Shown here piece by piece: positions 26,405 to 34,785 of a stretch of 64,000 nucleotides of DNA. Source of the stretch: Azospirillum baldaniorum (GTDB lineage Bacteria > Pseudomonadota > Alphaproteobacteria > Azospirillales > Azospirillaceae); the NCBI RefSeq assembly GCF_003119195.2, contig NZ_CP022253.1:1134001-1198000 (forward strand), in the 5' to 3' direction. The position numbers and the translations under genes are program-made. Numbering within the stretch: position 1 is the stretch's first letter; the number at the start of each line of letters is the position of its first letter. The notes beneath the pieces were generated by a model. It was not told where the DNA came from, did no database searches, and was given only the letters and a program-made list of their open reading frames with translations.

Positions 26405-27170
26405 CGGCGATCTCCCGGTCGGCCAGTTGGGCCTCGGCCCGGATCAGGTGCCACAGCCGGTCGCGCACCTCCGCCAGATGGGCCTGGGCGGAGGGCTCCA
26501 GCCGCTGGTCGCGCGGCTCCTCGATGGTCACGATCTCGCGCAGGCGGCCCGGACGGCGGCTGAGCACGACGACCCGGTCGGCCAGACGCAGCGCCTCGTC
26601 CAGATTGTGGGTGACGTAGAGGGCGGTCGTCCGCTCGCGCTGCCAGAGCGACAGGAAGTCCTCCATCAGCAGCTCGCGCGTCTGGGCGTCGAGCGCCGAC
26701 AGCGGCTCGTCCAGCAGCAGCATGGCCGGGCGCACGGCCAGCGCGCGGGCGATGCCAACGCGCTGCCGCATGCCGCCCGACAACTGCTTGGGCAGCGCCT
26801 TGCGGAAGTCCCACAGACCCATGCGGCGCAGGCCGGACTCGATGCGCTCCCGCCGCTCGGCCGCCGACAGCGGGTGGTGTTCGAGGACGAGCGACAGGTT
26901 GTCCTCGACGCTGCGCCAGGGCAGCAGGGCGAAGTCCTGGAAGATGAAGGTGATCGGGTTCAGGCAGCCGTCCGGCACTTCGCCCGCCACCGCGATGCTG
27001 CCGGAGGTGGGCGCCACGATGCCGCCGGCGATGCCGAGCAGGGTGGACTTGCCACAGCCCGACGGGCCGATGACGGCCAGAACCTCCCCCTCCTGCACCG
27101 TCAGGTCGATGCCGTCCAGTACGACGAGGTCGTCGTAGCGGTGGCACAGGTCCTTGATGATAAGCCTCAT
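26397..27170 (-). CDS. NitT/TauT-type ABC transporter ATP-binding protein
   Basis: A 257-residue ATPase: Walker A GPSGCGKST (residues 34-42), Q-loop IFQDFALLPWRSV, signature LSGGMRQR, Walker B MLLLDEPLSALD and the switch His in VTHNLDEA. The C-terminus has an extension of about 30 residues. Its ATG overlaps the stop of the propionyl-CoA synthase gene as ATGA, so synthesis of the transporter is coupled to that enzyme. Confidence 0.92.
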   Translation of the reverse strand: MRLIIKDLCHRYDDLVVLDGIDLTVQEGEVLAVIGPSGCGKSTLLGIAGGIVAPTSGSIAVAGEVPDGCLNPITFIFQDFALLPWRSVEDNLSLVLEHHPLSAAERRERIESGLRRMGLWDFRKALPKQLSGGMRQRVGIARALAVRPAMLLLDEPLSALDAQTRELLMEDFLSLWQRERTTALYVTHNLDEALRLADRVVVLSRRPGRLREIVTIEEPRDQRLEPSAQAHLAEVRDRLWHLIRAEAQLADREIADA

Positions 27171-30100
27171 TGTCCCTTTCCTGTTGCCGACCCCGCCCAG
27201 GCGATCAGCAGTTCATCGCGCGAGGTCAGGCCCGCTTCCGGCAGCGCGTGGTTCACGACGGCCTTGGCGGCGCCGCCGGTCGCTTCCGGCAGGCGGTTCT
27301 CCCACATGGCCTGATGGAGCGTGGGCAGCTCGTCCCAGTTCCCGAGGTATGTCGTTGGCACACGGACCGCCCCCGACGCAATGACGCGGTTCAGCCCTGC
27401 GATTTCCGCAGCGTTCGAAAGATGCGTACCGACGATGGACGCGGATGGCATCAGGATGCGGCGCTGGCGCATCCACACCTGCGGCGCGTAGAAGCTGTAG
27501 CGACGACCATTTCCATTGGGGGCCATGTCGCCGCAATAGACGACGCGGCCCGTGTGCGGCTTCACGAGCATGGTGGAGACGGCCAGCGTGTCGCGCCGCG
27601 CCCGTTCCACCACCACGTCGGGCATGCCGCGCGGGTTGTCGGCGGCGCGCAGGATGCGGCCAACCGCTTGGCCCAGCGGCTTGAAGGTGTCCTCGGTGAA
27701 CAGCCGCACGGCCTCCTTGAAGGCCGCGGTCTCGCGCTGCGGGTCGGGCAGGTCCGGCATGGTCTCGGGCCAGTCGAAATGCGGCACGCGTCGCTTGATC
27801 TCGGCCAGCGACACGGCGCCGGCCAGCGCCTCGCCATAGCCGAGCGACAGCACGAAGTCGCGTTCGGAATCCCGGTCGGTGACGACGCAGACGCGGGCAC
27901 CGGACTCGCGGGCCGCCTCGATGGCCGACAGCGCCATGTCGTCGCGCAGCCCCACCGCCCCGGCGCCGTAGAAGACCAGCACGGCCTCGCCGGGGCGCAG
28001 GCGGGCGCGGCGCAGCATCTCGGCGGGCTCGGCGGAACCGGGCTTGCCGAGGAAGGTCATGTGGTAGCCGCTGGAGGCGCCGAAGAAGGTCAGCGCGCCG
28101 CCGTCCGCCAGCGATTGGAAGGTGCGCGGGAAGGTCGTCTCGCCGGCGTGGCTGACCGCGTAGTCCACGAGCTGGCCGCCGTTGGCGGCGCGCAGCGCGT
28201 CGAGGTAGGGGCGTCCGGCCTCCTCCCATGCCGCCCACTGCGCCGGGTCGGCGGGGATGCGGGTGAAGCCGGCCTCCGCGACGGAGCGGTCCACCGCCTC
28301 GGCCCCTCGGGCGCGGATGGCGGCGGCGCGGCGTTCCGACGACACCATGCCGGTCACCTTCATGCGCCGGGCCAGCGCCAGCTCGACGGTCCAGGCGCCG
28401 GTGCCGCCGGCCGCGCCCTCGACCAGCAGGCGCTTGCCGGGCTGCACGTCGAGGGCGGTGAACAGCGCGCGGTAGCCGGTTCCGGCGGCGAGCATGTAGC
28501 TGCCCGCCTCCTCCAGCGCGAGGCCGGGCGGCAGGGGGAAGAGCTGCGGCCCGTCGGCCAGCATGAACTGCTGGTGGCTGCCGTCCGGCGACTGGTAGCC
28601 CTGGATGTGGAAGTCGGTGAACATCGGGTCGGCCCCGGCCTCCGGGTCCAGCAGGTCGGAGACGCCGGAATAGATGGCGACCAGATCGCCGACCGCCAGC
28701 CGCCCCTGCGCCTGCAACGCCTCGCCCATGCGCACGACCATGCCGACGCCGCCGGAGCCGGTGACGTGCACGTCCTCGTCATGCTCGTCGAACAGGGAGA
28801 TGGGAATGCCGGTCAGCGCCCAGACGTCGTTGTAGTTGACCTCGGAAGCCAGGACGTAGACGAGCGCTTGGTTGGGGCTGGGCTCGGGGACGGGGATGAC
28901 GACCTCGGTTTCGGCCTGCTCCGGGTCGCCGTGGGCCGCCGCGCCGGTTTCCAGGTCGCGGACAACGGCCTGGGCGAGCTGCCAGCGGGGCAGGGGTGTG
29001 GCGCCGGGGACGAAGGGGCTGCCGATGGGCAGCACGCCGTCGCGGCTCGCGCGTCTTGGTCGTGCGGGCAGGGGCGGGGACTTCTTCTCCAGGAACAGGG
29101 TGATGCCCTTCTTGGCGCCGTTGTCGGAGTCCAGCAGGAAGCGGGCAAAGGCGTCGATCTCGGCCTTGCTGCCGGCGTCGCAGCCGTCACGCAGGCCGGT
29201 GTCGACCAACCGGACGATGGTGTCGGCCACCGGGCCGCGGCCGACGCTGTGGGCTTGTTTCAGCAGATGGGCGCATTGCCCCCACCCTCCCGCTTCGCGG
29301 GTCCCTCCCTCCCCCGCTGCGCAGGGGAGGGTTTTGTCGGCGGGCGGCGGAGTTCCCTCCCCTGCGAAGCGGGGGAGGGTTAGGGAGGGGGCAAGGGTGT
29401 TCGTGGGGGCAAGTGCGGCCTCCCTTGCCATCGCCTTCGCCAGTGTCAGCGCGTCGTCCGCCCACCGCGCCACCACATCGACCAAACCATACTCAAGCGC
29501 TGTCCCGGCATCGATCTGGCGCCCCGACAGCAGGATCTCCAGCGCCCGCCCATAGCCCCGCTCCGGGTCCTTGCGCAGCAGCAGGCGCGGCAAGCGTTGC
29601 GTGCCGCCATAGCCCGGCGGCAGGAACAGGTTGATCTCCGGCTGGCCCAGCCGGGCTCGCGGATCGGCCACCCGGACATGACAGGCCATGGCCAGCTCGC
29701 AGCCGCCGCCGAGCGCCACGCCGCGGATCGCCGCGAACACCGGCTTGTCCAGCGCCGCGAGGGCGCGGAAGACGGCGTGGGCCTTGGCGGGCAGGGCGCG
29801 GGCCTCGCTCTCGTCCCGCACCTCGTCGAGAAGCTGGCGGATGTCGGCGCCGGCCACGAAGTTGCGGCCCGTGCCGGTGATCACCACGGCGCGCACGTCC
29901 GCCCGCCGGGCGAGATGGGCGACCAGCGTGTCCAGCTCGTCGAGCAGGCGGTCGGAGAGCGCGTTGACCGGCGGGTTGTCGATGGTCACCGTCGCCATGC
30001 GCACGCCATCGGCCAGCCGGTCGTACTGAACGGACAGGAAGCGCTGCCGCTCGATGAGGGTCTGTTCCTCCGCCCGCTGTTGGCCGCGTGTCCAGGCGGC

Positions 30101-32587
30101 GATGCGCGCCTCAAGGTCGGTCAGGCACTCCGGGTTGCGCAGGGTGGAGGTGTCGCCCAGCGGCTCCCCGTTCATCATCGCCGCCAGGAAGCGGCGCATG
30201 TACTTGCCGGAGCGCGTCTCGGGAAAGGCCGGAACGGAAAGGATGTCGGAGGGGACGGCGACGGCGCCCTTCTCCTGCCGCACCAGATCCTTGAGCCGGC
30301 GCTCGTCGTCCGCCGTCAGGTCGCGGCCCTTGGCGGGCAGGACGAAGGCGACCGGGGTCAGGCCCTTCTCGCGGTGGGGGGCGCCGACCACGATGACGTT
30401 GCCGACCGGGCTGTCGGGGTTGATCTGCTTGTCGCGCAGGATCGCGCCCTCGATCTCCTCCGTCCCCATGCGGTGGCCGGACACGTTGATGACGTCGTCG
30501 GACCGGCCGTGCAGGCTGAAGCTGCCGTCCTCGTACTTGCGCGCGAAGTCGCCTTGCAGGTAGGCCCAGACCGGCTTGCCGTCCGCATCGCGGAAGCGCC
30601 CGAAATAGGTCGTCACGAAACGGTCGAAATCGCCTTTCCAGCCGGGTTTGCCGACATTCTCCGCATCGCCCCAGATGGTACGGGTCAGGTAGGGATAGGG
30701 GGCGGTGACGACGATCTCGCCCTTCTCCTCCACCTCGGCGGGGCGGAAGGCGACACGGCCCGTGGCGTCCGGCTCGCTCTCGGGAACCCAGACGTCGCCC
30801 AGAACCCAGGGCAGGGGGTAGGTGTGGGCGTCGGCGCGCAGCGGCTGGTCGGGGTTGCCGTAGGGGTGGGTCCAGACGATGCCGCCATGCTCCGTCGCCC
30901 AATAGCTGTTGATGTATTGCGGCGTCATCACCGCCATGCCGAAGGCCTGGACGGCGGGGCTGGTCGGCTCCGCGCAGAAGGTCGCGACGCGCAAGCTGCT
31001 GCGGTCGTAGCGCTCGACGTCGGCGCGATTCTCCGGGTGGGTCATGACCGTCTTCAGGAAGGTCACGCCCGCCTTGAAGATGGTCACCTTGTGCCGCTCG
31101 ATGATCGAGGCGAAGCGCCCGGCGTTGGGGAAGACCGGCGCCCCCTCCGTCACGATGCCGGGGATGCGGGCGGCGAGGCTGGCGGTGATGAGGTAGCTCT
31201 GTCCGGTGATCCAGCCGGGATCGGCGACAACGTAGATCGCGTCGCGGCCCGGCAGGGCGTCGAAGCTGACCTTCATGGTGTGGGCAAGGCCGGCGACGTA
31301 GCCGCCATGGACATGCACCACACCCTTCGGCTTCCCGGTGGAGCCGGAGGTGTAGATGATGAACAGCGGATACTCGGCGTCCACCGGCACGCAGGGCACG
31401 GACTTCGCCACGGCGGCGTAGAGCGCCCGGTCGTCCAGCGCGCGCAGCGCCTCCATGCCGGGCAGGCCGGCGGTGGCGCACAGCTCCGCCTCGGCCTTCG
31501 TCAGCAGCTCGTGCGCCCAGACGTCGCGGCCCTCGGTCCACGGGATGTCGGGAAGCCCGGCGTGGCGGACGACGATCACCGCCTCGACGCGCGGCGGGGC
31601 GGCGGTCAGCGCCTCGGCGACGCTGGCGCGCAGGTCGGCCACGGTGGCGGCGTCGAGCGTCCCGGCGCGGTCCAGCGCCCGGCCAAGCTCGCGCATCACG
31701 TCGGCGGGGGCGACGGTGATCTCGCCCGCCAGCCCGCGGCGCACCGGCTCCATCAAGGCCGTGTCGCCCAGCTTGGCGCGCAGGACCTCTTCGGTGATGC
31801 GCAGCGCCGTGGGCAGGGCGACGAAGCGGTCGAGCGCCGGGTCGCTGTAGGCTTCCTTGAAGGGGGCCATCTCGGCGTTGCGGCTGGCGCCGTCGGCGGT
31901 GATGACGACGCGGGCGCCCGCGTTCTCGATGCGGTCGGACAGCGTCTTGTCGGAGAAGCCGCCGAAGACGGCGGTGTAGATGACGCCGATGCGCTTTGCT
32001 CCCTCCGTCCAGACGATCTGGTCAAGGATGTTGGGCATGTTCAGCGCGATGCGGTCGCCTTGCCTCAACCCCAGCCCGCGCAGCGCCAGCGCGGCCAGCG
32101 CGGAGCGGACCAGCAGCTCGCGCCGGGTCAGCGTGACGTGATGGACCGGGCCGCCGCGCCCGCCGTTGGCGGCGGCGTCCCAGCGGTCGCCCTCGTACCA
32201 GTAGGCGGTCTCCGACCCATGGCCGGACAGGACGTGGCGGTCCACCTCGTTGAAGGCGGCGTTGGTCAGCCCGCCCGCGAACCAGCGGTAGAAGGGCGCC
32301 TCCGACCCGTCGAAAGCCTGGGTCCAGGGCGTCCAGTCCGCCCGTTCCGCAGCCTCGCCCGTCGCGGCGTTCCAGCCGCGCCACACCCCGTCCGCCTCGC
32401 GCATCAGCCAGTGGGCCCCGTCGAACCAGTGGATCGTCTCTGCGGCGATGGCACCGTGGAAAGCGCCGGGATCGGCCGCGCAGGCGTCGCGCTGGCTCTG
32501 CCAGTCCGCGGCGGAGCGGATGGGGTTGACGGCGACATCCTGCGGCAGCGGCGGCTGTCCGGCGGACTCCGCGACGGCGTGATCCAT
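27167..32587 (-). CDS. pcs: Propionyl-CoA synthase (CoA ligase-enoyl-CoA hydratase-reductase fusion)
   Basis: A 1,806-residue trifunctional enzyme with the architecture of Chloroflexus and Erythrobacter propionyl-CoA synthase: 3-hydroxypropionate to 3-hydroxypropionyl-CoA, then acryloyl-CoA, then propionyl-CoA. Residues 1-840 are an acetyl-CoA-synthetase-like ligase (YTSGSTGKPKG near 414, catalytic Lys in ETRSGKYMRR near 793). Residues 850-1060 are an enoyl-CoA hydratase with both glutamates (GGGCELAMACH near 962, GQPEI near 983). Residues 1150-1806 are an MDR-type NADPH reductase (GAAGGTGAW). About 38 residues near 1065-1103 are encoded by a palindromic repeat. ATG 32587 is chosen for its GGGAGGAAAGC site. 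It heads an operon with an ABC importer and is divergent from a cupin gene. The enzyme marks the 3-hydroxypropionate bicycle, but in heterotrophs serves 3-HP or acrylate use. Confidence 0.9.
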   Translation of the reverse strand: MDHAVAESAGQPPLPQDVAVNPIRSAADWQSQRDACAADPGAFHGAIAAETIHWFDGAHWLMREADGVWRGWNAATGEAAERADWTPWTQAFDGSEAPFYRWFAGGLTNAAFNEVDRHVLSGHGSETAYWYEGDRWDAAANGGRGGPVHHVTLTRRELLVRSALAALALRGLGLRQGDRIALNMPNILDQIVWTEGAKRIGVIYTAVFGGFSDKTLSDRIENAGARVVITADGASRNAEMAPFKEAYSDPALDRFVALPTALRITEEVLRAKLGDTALMEPVRRGLAGEITVAPADVMRELGRALDRAGTLDAATVADLRASVAEALTAAPPRVEAVIVVRHAGLPDIPWTEGRDVWAHELLTKAEAELCATAGLPGMEALRALDDRALYAAVAKSVPCVPVDAEYPLFIIYTSGSTGKPKGVVHVHGGYVAGLAHTMKVSFDALPGRDAIYVVADPGWITGQSYLITASLAARIPGIVTEGAPVFPNAGRFASIIERHKVTIFKAGVTFLKTVMTHPENRADVERYDRSSLRVATFCAEPTSPAVQAFGMAVMTPQYINSYWATEHGGIVWTHPYGNPDQPLRADAHTYPLPWVLGDVWVPESEPDATGRVAFRPAEVEEKGEIVVTAPYPYLTRTIWGDAENVGKPGWKGDFDRFVTTYFGRFRDADGKPVWAYLQGDFARKYEDGSFSLHGRSDDVINVSGHRMGTEEIEGAILRDKQINPDSPVGNVIVVGAPHREKGLTPVAFVLPAKGRDLTADDERRLKDLVRQEKGAVAVPSDILSVPAFPETRSGKYMRRFLAAMMNGEPLGDTSTLRNPECLTDLEARIAAWTRGQQRAEEQTLIERQRFLSVQYDRLADGVRMATVTIDNPPVNALSDRLLDELDTLVAHLARRADVRAVVITGTGRNFVAGADIRQLLDEVRDESEARALPAKAHAVFRALAALDKPVFAAIRGVALGGGCELAMACHVRVADPRARLGQPEINLFLPPGYGGTQRLPRLLLRKDPERGYGRALEILLSGRQIDAGTALEYGLVDVVARWADDALTLAKAMAREAALAPTNTLAPSLTLPRFAGEGTPPPADKTLPCAAGEGGTREAGGWGQCAHLLKQAHSVGRGPVADTIVRLVDTGLRDGCDAGSKAEIDAFARFLLDSDNGAKKGITLFLEKKSPPLPARPRRASRDGVLPIGSPFVPGATPLPRWQLAQAVVRDLETGAAAHGDPEQAETEVVIPVPEPSPNQALVYVLASEVNYNDVWALTGIPISLFDEHDEDVHVTGSGGVGMVVRMGEALQAQGRLAVGDLVAIYSGVSDLLDPEAGADPMFTDFHIQGYQSPDGSHQQFMLADGPQLFPLPPGLALEEAGSYMLAAGTGYRALFTALDVQPGKRLLVEGAAGGTGAWTVELALARRMKVTGMVSSERRAAAIRARGAEAVDRSVAEAGFTRIPADPAQWAAWEEAGRPYLDALRAANGGQLVDYAVSHAGETTFPRTFQSLADGGALTFFGASSGYHMTFLGKPGSAEPAEMLRRARLRPGEAVLVFYGAGAVGLRDDMALSAIEAARESGARVCVVTDRDSERDFVLSLGYGEALAGAVSLAEIKRRVPHFDWPETMPDLPDPQRETAAFKEAVRLFTEDTFKPLGQAVGRILRAADNPRGMPDVVVERARRDTLAVSTMLVKPHTGRVVYCGDMAPNGNGRRYSFYAPQVWMRQRRILMPSASIVGTHLSNAAEIAGLNRVIASGAVRVPTTYLGNWDELPTLHQAMWENRLPEATGGAAKAVVNHALPEAGLTSRDELLIAWAGSATGKGQ
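29278..29392. repeat. Palindromic element family A, copy 3, inside the pcs reading frame
   Basis: On the coding (minus) strand it reads GCCCCCTCCCTAACCCTCCC...GCAGGGGAGGG then, after a loop, CCCTCCCCTGCGCAGCGGGGG and GGGTGGGGGC. It is translated without a stop or frameshift as about 38 residues rich in Pro, Gly and Thr (LTLPRFAGEG and KTLPCAAGEG are the twin arms) between the hydratase core and the next helix. Confidence 0.9.
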
Positions 32588-32761
32588 GCTTTCCTCCCGA
32601 TCGGGCATTTCTTCCTTGGCGGCCACGTCTTGTGCGCGGCGGGCATCACTATAGCGCGGCGCCCTGCATGGGCTGCAATGGCGCCGTGCGCGGCGGGGGT
32701 ATGCCGTATACGCGGCTTTCGGTCATACTTGCCGCAATCAATAGCCATGGGAGGAAACGGC

Positions 32762-33181
32762 ATGTCAAAAAACGACGCGCCTGCGAACGATTCGGTGACC
32801 TTCGCGGTCAGCCATCCCGACCCGGCGGACTTCAAGCGCGACGGGCTGCGGCCCTTCTTCGAGTACCGCGACCTGGGCATCCGCGCCGCCACGGCGGGCA
32901 AGGCGAACGCCCACGTCATCCGCGCCCGCCCCGGCGAGCCGTCGCACGGCGGCTGGCACCGGCACGCGCTGGATTTCCAGATGGTCTACGTTCTGAAGGG
33001 CTGGGTGAAGTTCGCTTACGAAGGCGTGGGGGAGGTGCTGTTGCAGGCCGGCTCCTGCGTCCACCAGCCGCCGGGCATCCGGCATGTGGAGATCGCCCAT
33101 TCCGACGATCTTGAGATGCTGGAGATCACGCTTCCCGCCGACTTCCCGACCGAGGGGGCCGAAGCGCCCGCCGGGGACTGA
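32762..33181 (+). CDS. Single-domain cupin protein
   Basis: A 139-residue cupin_2 protein. The metal-binding pattern is recognisable: GGWHRHALDFQMVYVLKGWVKF (His-x-His then a Gln where many have Glu) and the second motif QAGSCVHQPPGIRHVEI with its His. It has a strong GGGAGGAAACGGC ribosome site. It is divergent from pcs across 174 bp, so it may be expressed under the same conditions or sense a related compound. Function is unknown. Confidence 0.85.
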   Translation: MSKNDAPANDSVTFAVSHPDPADFKRDGLRPFFEYRDLGIRAATAGKANAHVIRARPGEPSHGGWHRHALDFQMVYVLKGWVKFAYEGVGEVLLQAGSCVHQPPGIRHVEIAHSDDLEMLEITLPADFPTEGAEAPAGD

Positions 33182-33194
33182 CGCCGCATCCGCC

Positions 33195-33256
33195 AAAAAA
33201 GTGCCGGCCAAAAAAGTGCCGGTCGCACCCGTCGTGGAAACGACGGTGCGGCCGGC
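33195..33256 (-). terminator. Minus-strand intrinsic terminator with two T-tracts
   Basis: A long hairpin (33218-33235 with 33240-33256, loop GGAA, one bulge and one mismatch) is followed on the minus strand by ACTTTTTT (T-tract 33215-33210), GGCCGGCAC and a second TTTTTT (33200-33195). The plus-strand sequence shows the T-tracts as two AAAAAAGTGCCGG direct repeats. No convincing minus-strand gene lies immediately upstream. Confidence 0.6.
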
Positions 33257-33281
33257 CAGATGCTTTGGAGGAATCGCCGCC

Positions 33282-33431
33282 ATGGCCACAGGGAACGACG
33301 CGGCCACGGGACGCTTCGTTGCAAAGGAAAGCAATGCCCATGCCAGCGCTTGGGCGGGCCCCCGGAGCCGGTTTTCCGTGCTTTCGGCAAGAAGCTCCGG
33401 ACCGCACCTGTCTGGAAGACTGGACAGGTGA
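33282..33431 (+). CDS. Possible small ORF, 49 codons
   Basis: ATG 33282 is preceded by GGAGGA (33267-33272) with 9-base spacing and opens a 49-codon frame starting MATGNDAATGRFVAKESNAH. The peptide is basic and Ser/Arg-rich; no family is recognised. It occupies the 351-bp gap between the cupin and the membrane-protein gene, where nothing else but the minus-strand terminator and a short ACCTGTC/GACAGGT hairpin (33406-33429) is seen. Confidence 0.3.
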   Translation: MATGNDAATGRFVAKESNAHASAWAGPRSRFSVLSARSSGPHLSGRLDR

Positions 33432-33532
33432 CCGGATCGCTGGACAGGCGGGCGGGCGCCGCTGTTCTGGCATGTTGGGCGCGTCGAGGGTATTAGGGCG
33501 GTGTGTGGCGGCGTGATGAGGATGCGGACGGG

Positions 33533-34147
33533 ATGCCCGAAGTCGAGATCTCCCGCGAGGACAAGGGGCAGGCGACGGTGTTCGAGGCGTCGCCGTCCAG
33601 CGTGCCGCCCCAGCGCTACGCCCACCTGCTCTATGCCGCCCTGCTGCTGGCCGGTTTCGTCGTCGTGGCCGAACTGACGCTGGAGCCGACGGCCTCGATG
33701 CTGCGCTGGCTGGGCGTCCTGTGCGCGGTGCCGCTTCTGCTGATGTGGATGATCACGCTGCTGCGGGCCGCAAGGCGCAGCGCCGTGCGGCTGGTCGTGG
33801 CGCCGGAGGGGCTGACCGCCCACGGGCAGCTTGTTCCCCACGACACGATCCGCGGGGTGGCGCTCTACCCGCCGCAGGGCAAACGCCCGCTGTTCGTGGC
33901 CCGCATCCAGACGATGACCCTGCAGCAGCACCAAAAGGAACTGGCGCTGGCCGGCGGGGATGTGGATGCGGAGGAGGATGGGAAACCGGGGAAGGGTCGT
34001 CGGCGGCGCGCCGGCTACCGGCTGCTTCTGCTGCGCCGGAACCATCTGCCGGCGCTCGTCCTGGTGCGTGGCCTCACCCTATCGGGCGGCGAGACGCTGA
34101 TGGCCGGACTGGCCGCGGAACTGCGCCGCCACAGCCGGCCGGGCTGA
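33533..34147 (+). CDS. Hypothetical two-helix membrane protein
   Basis: A 204-residue protein with two adjacent transmembrane helices (about 28-47 and 57-78), an N-in topology suggested by the short basic loop LLRAARRS, and a C-terminal cytoplasmic domain (VRLVVAPEGLTAHGQLVPHDTIRGVALYPP) that resembles PH-like bacterial membrane domains in pattern. It contains an acidic/basic linker (DAEEDGKPGKGRRRR). No family is firmly recognised. ATG 33533 is preferred over GTG 33503, although its ribosome site (GGACGGG) is poor. Confidence 0.65.
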   Translation: MPEVEISREDKGQATVFEASPSSVPPQRYAHLLYAALLLAGFVVVAELTLEPTASMLRWLGVLCAVPLLLMWMITLLRAARRSAVRLVVAPEGLTAHGQLVPHDTIRGVALYPPQGKRPLFVARIQTMTLQQHQKELALAGGDVDAEEDGKPGKGRRRRAGYRLLLLRRNHLPALVLVRGLTLSGGETLMAGLAAELRRHSRPG

Positions 34148-34255
34148 CAATCATTCTGAGTTCTGTCGGCGGGTTCCGACGGCGCGCGGGCAAGCGCCCC
34201 TCCCGCCGCGGGGGCGGGAGAGGACCGCGCTGGAAGGACGCCGGAAGGGCGTGAC

Positions 34256-34516
34256 TCAGCGACGGGCCGTCGGGGCTGCCGGCAGGTCTTCTTCCAGGAT
34301 GACGACGTGCAGGGCGTAGGAGACCTCACCCTCGTCCACGTCGCGGTGCAGGGTGCCGACGAACTCGTCGCCCAGCATGACTTCTGCGGACTGGCCGGCC
34401 TTCTCGGGCGGCTGGATGATGATCTTGTCGTTGCCGAGAGTCTTGCGCAGATAGCTCTGCACACGGGCGATTTCGGTTTCGGTCATCTTGGCGACCGTCG
34501 GCTTGGCGGGCGGCAT
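34256..34516 (-). CDS. DUF3126 family protein
   Basis: An 86-residue cytoplasmic protein matching the alphaproteobacterial DUF3126 family: ARVQSYLRKTLGNDKIIIQ, SAEVMLGDEFVGTL, RDVDEGEVSYALHVVIL. The family is small, conserved and of unknown function. Convergent with the membrane-protein gene; the 269-bp region upstream (34517-34785) is shared with the divergent caspase gene and holds no other gene. Confidence 0.88.
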   Translation of the reverse strand: MPPAKPTVAKMTETEIARVQSYLRKTLGNDKIIIQPPEKAGQSAEVMLGDEFVGTLHRDVDEGEVSYALHVVILEEDLPAAPTARR

Positions 34517-34785
34517 GGCATGATCCCTGTGTTGTCGAAGGGGTCATATAGAAACCTTTCGGGCAAAGGGAAAGCACAACATCGCCCCGGATCGCCCCGG
34601 ATCGCGCATTCGCCGCGCCGCCCGCCGCGGGCCCCGTCTTTCTTGCGGGGGACCATGCCCCCGCCTGTGGAGGGCTGTTAGCCGGTTTTGTCCTCTTGTT
34701 CCGGGAGGCGCGGCCAAATACTGGACGGGTTGGACTATGGGGGCGTCCGCGCCCCGCCGTCCGGTGACCATGGCAAGGGGTGACC

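Noticed and set aside
29278..29392. The pcs gene as two genes or a pseudogene split by the repeat
   Set aside because: The frame is continuous through the repeat and both flanks align with one fusion enzyme.
27167..32587. Plain acetyl-CoA or acetoacetyl-CoA synthetase
   Set aside because: Only the first 840 residues fit; the complete hydratase and reductase domains make it a propionyl-CoA synthase.
29597..32600. Very long plus-strand open frame running into the cupin gene
   Set aside because: It is antisense to the propionyl-CoA synthase; high GC leaves the opposite frame open. Only the last 139 codons (from 32762) have a ribosome site and family homology.
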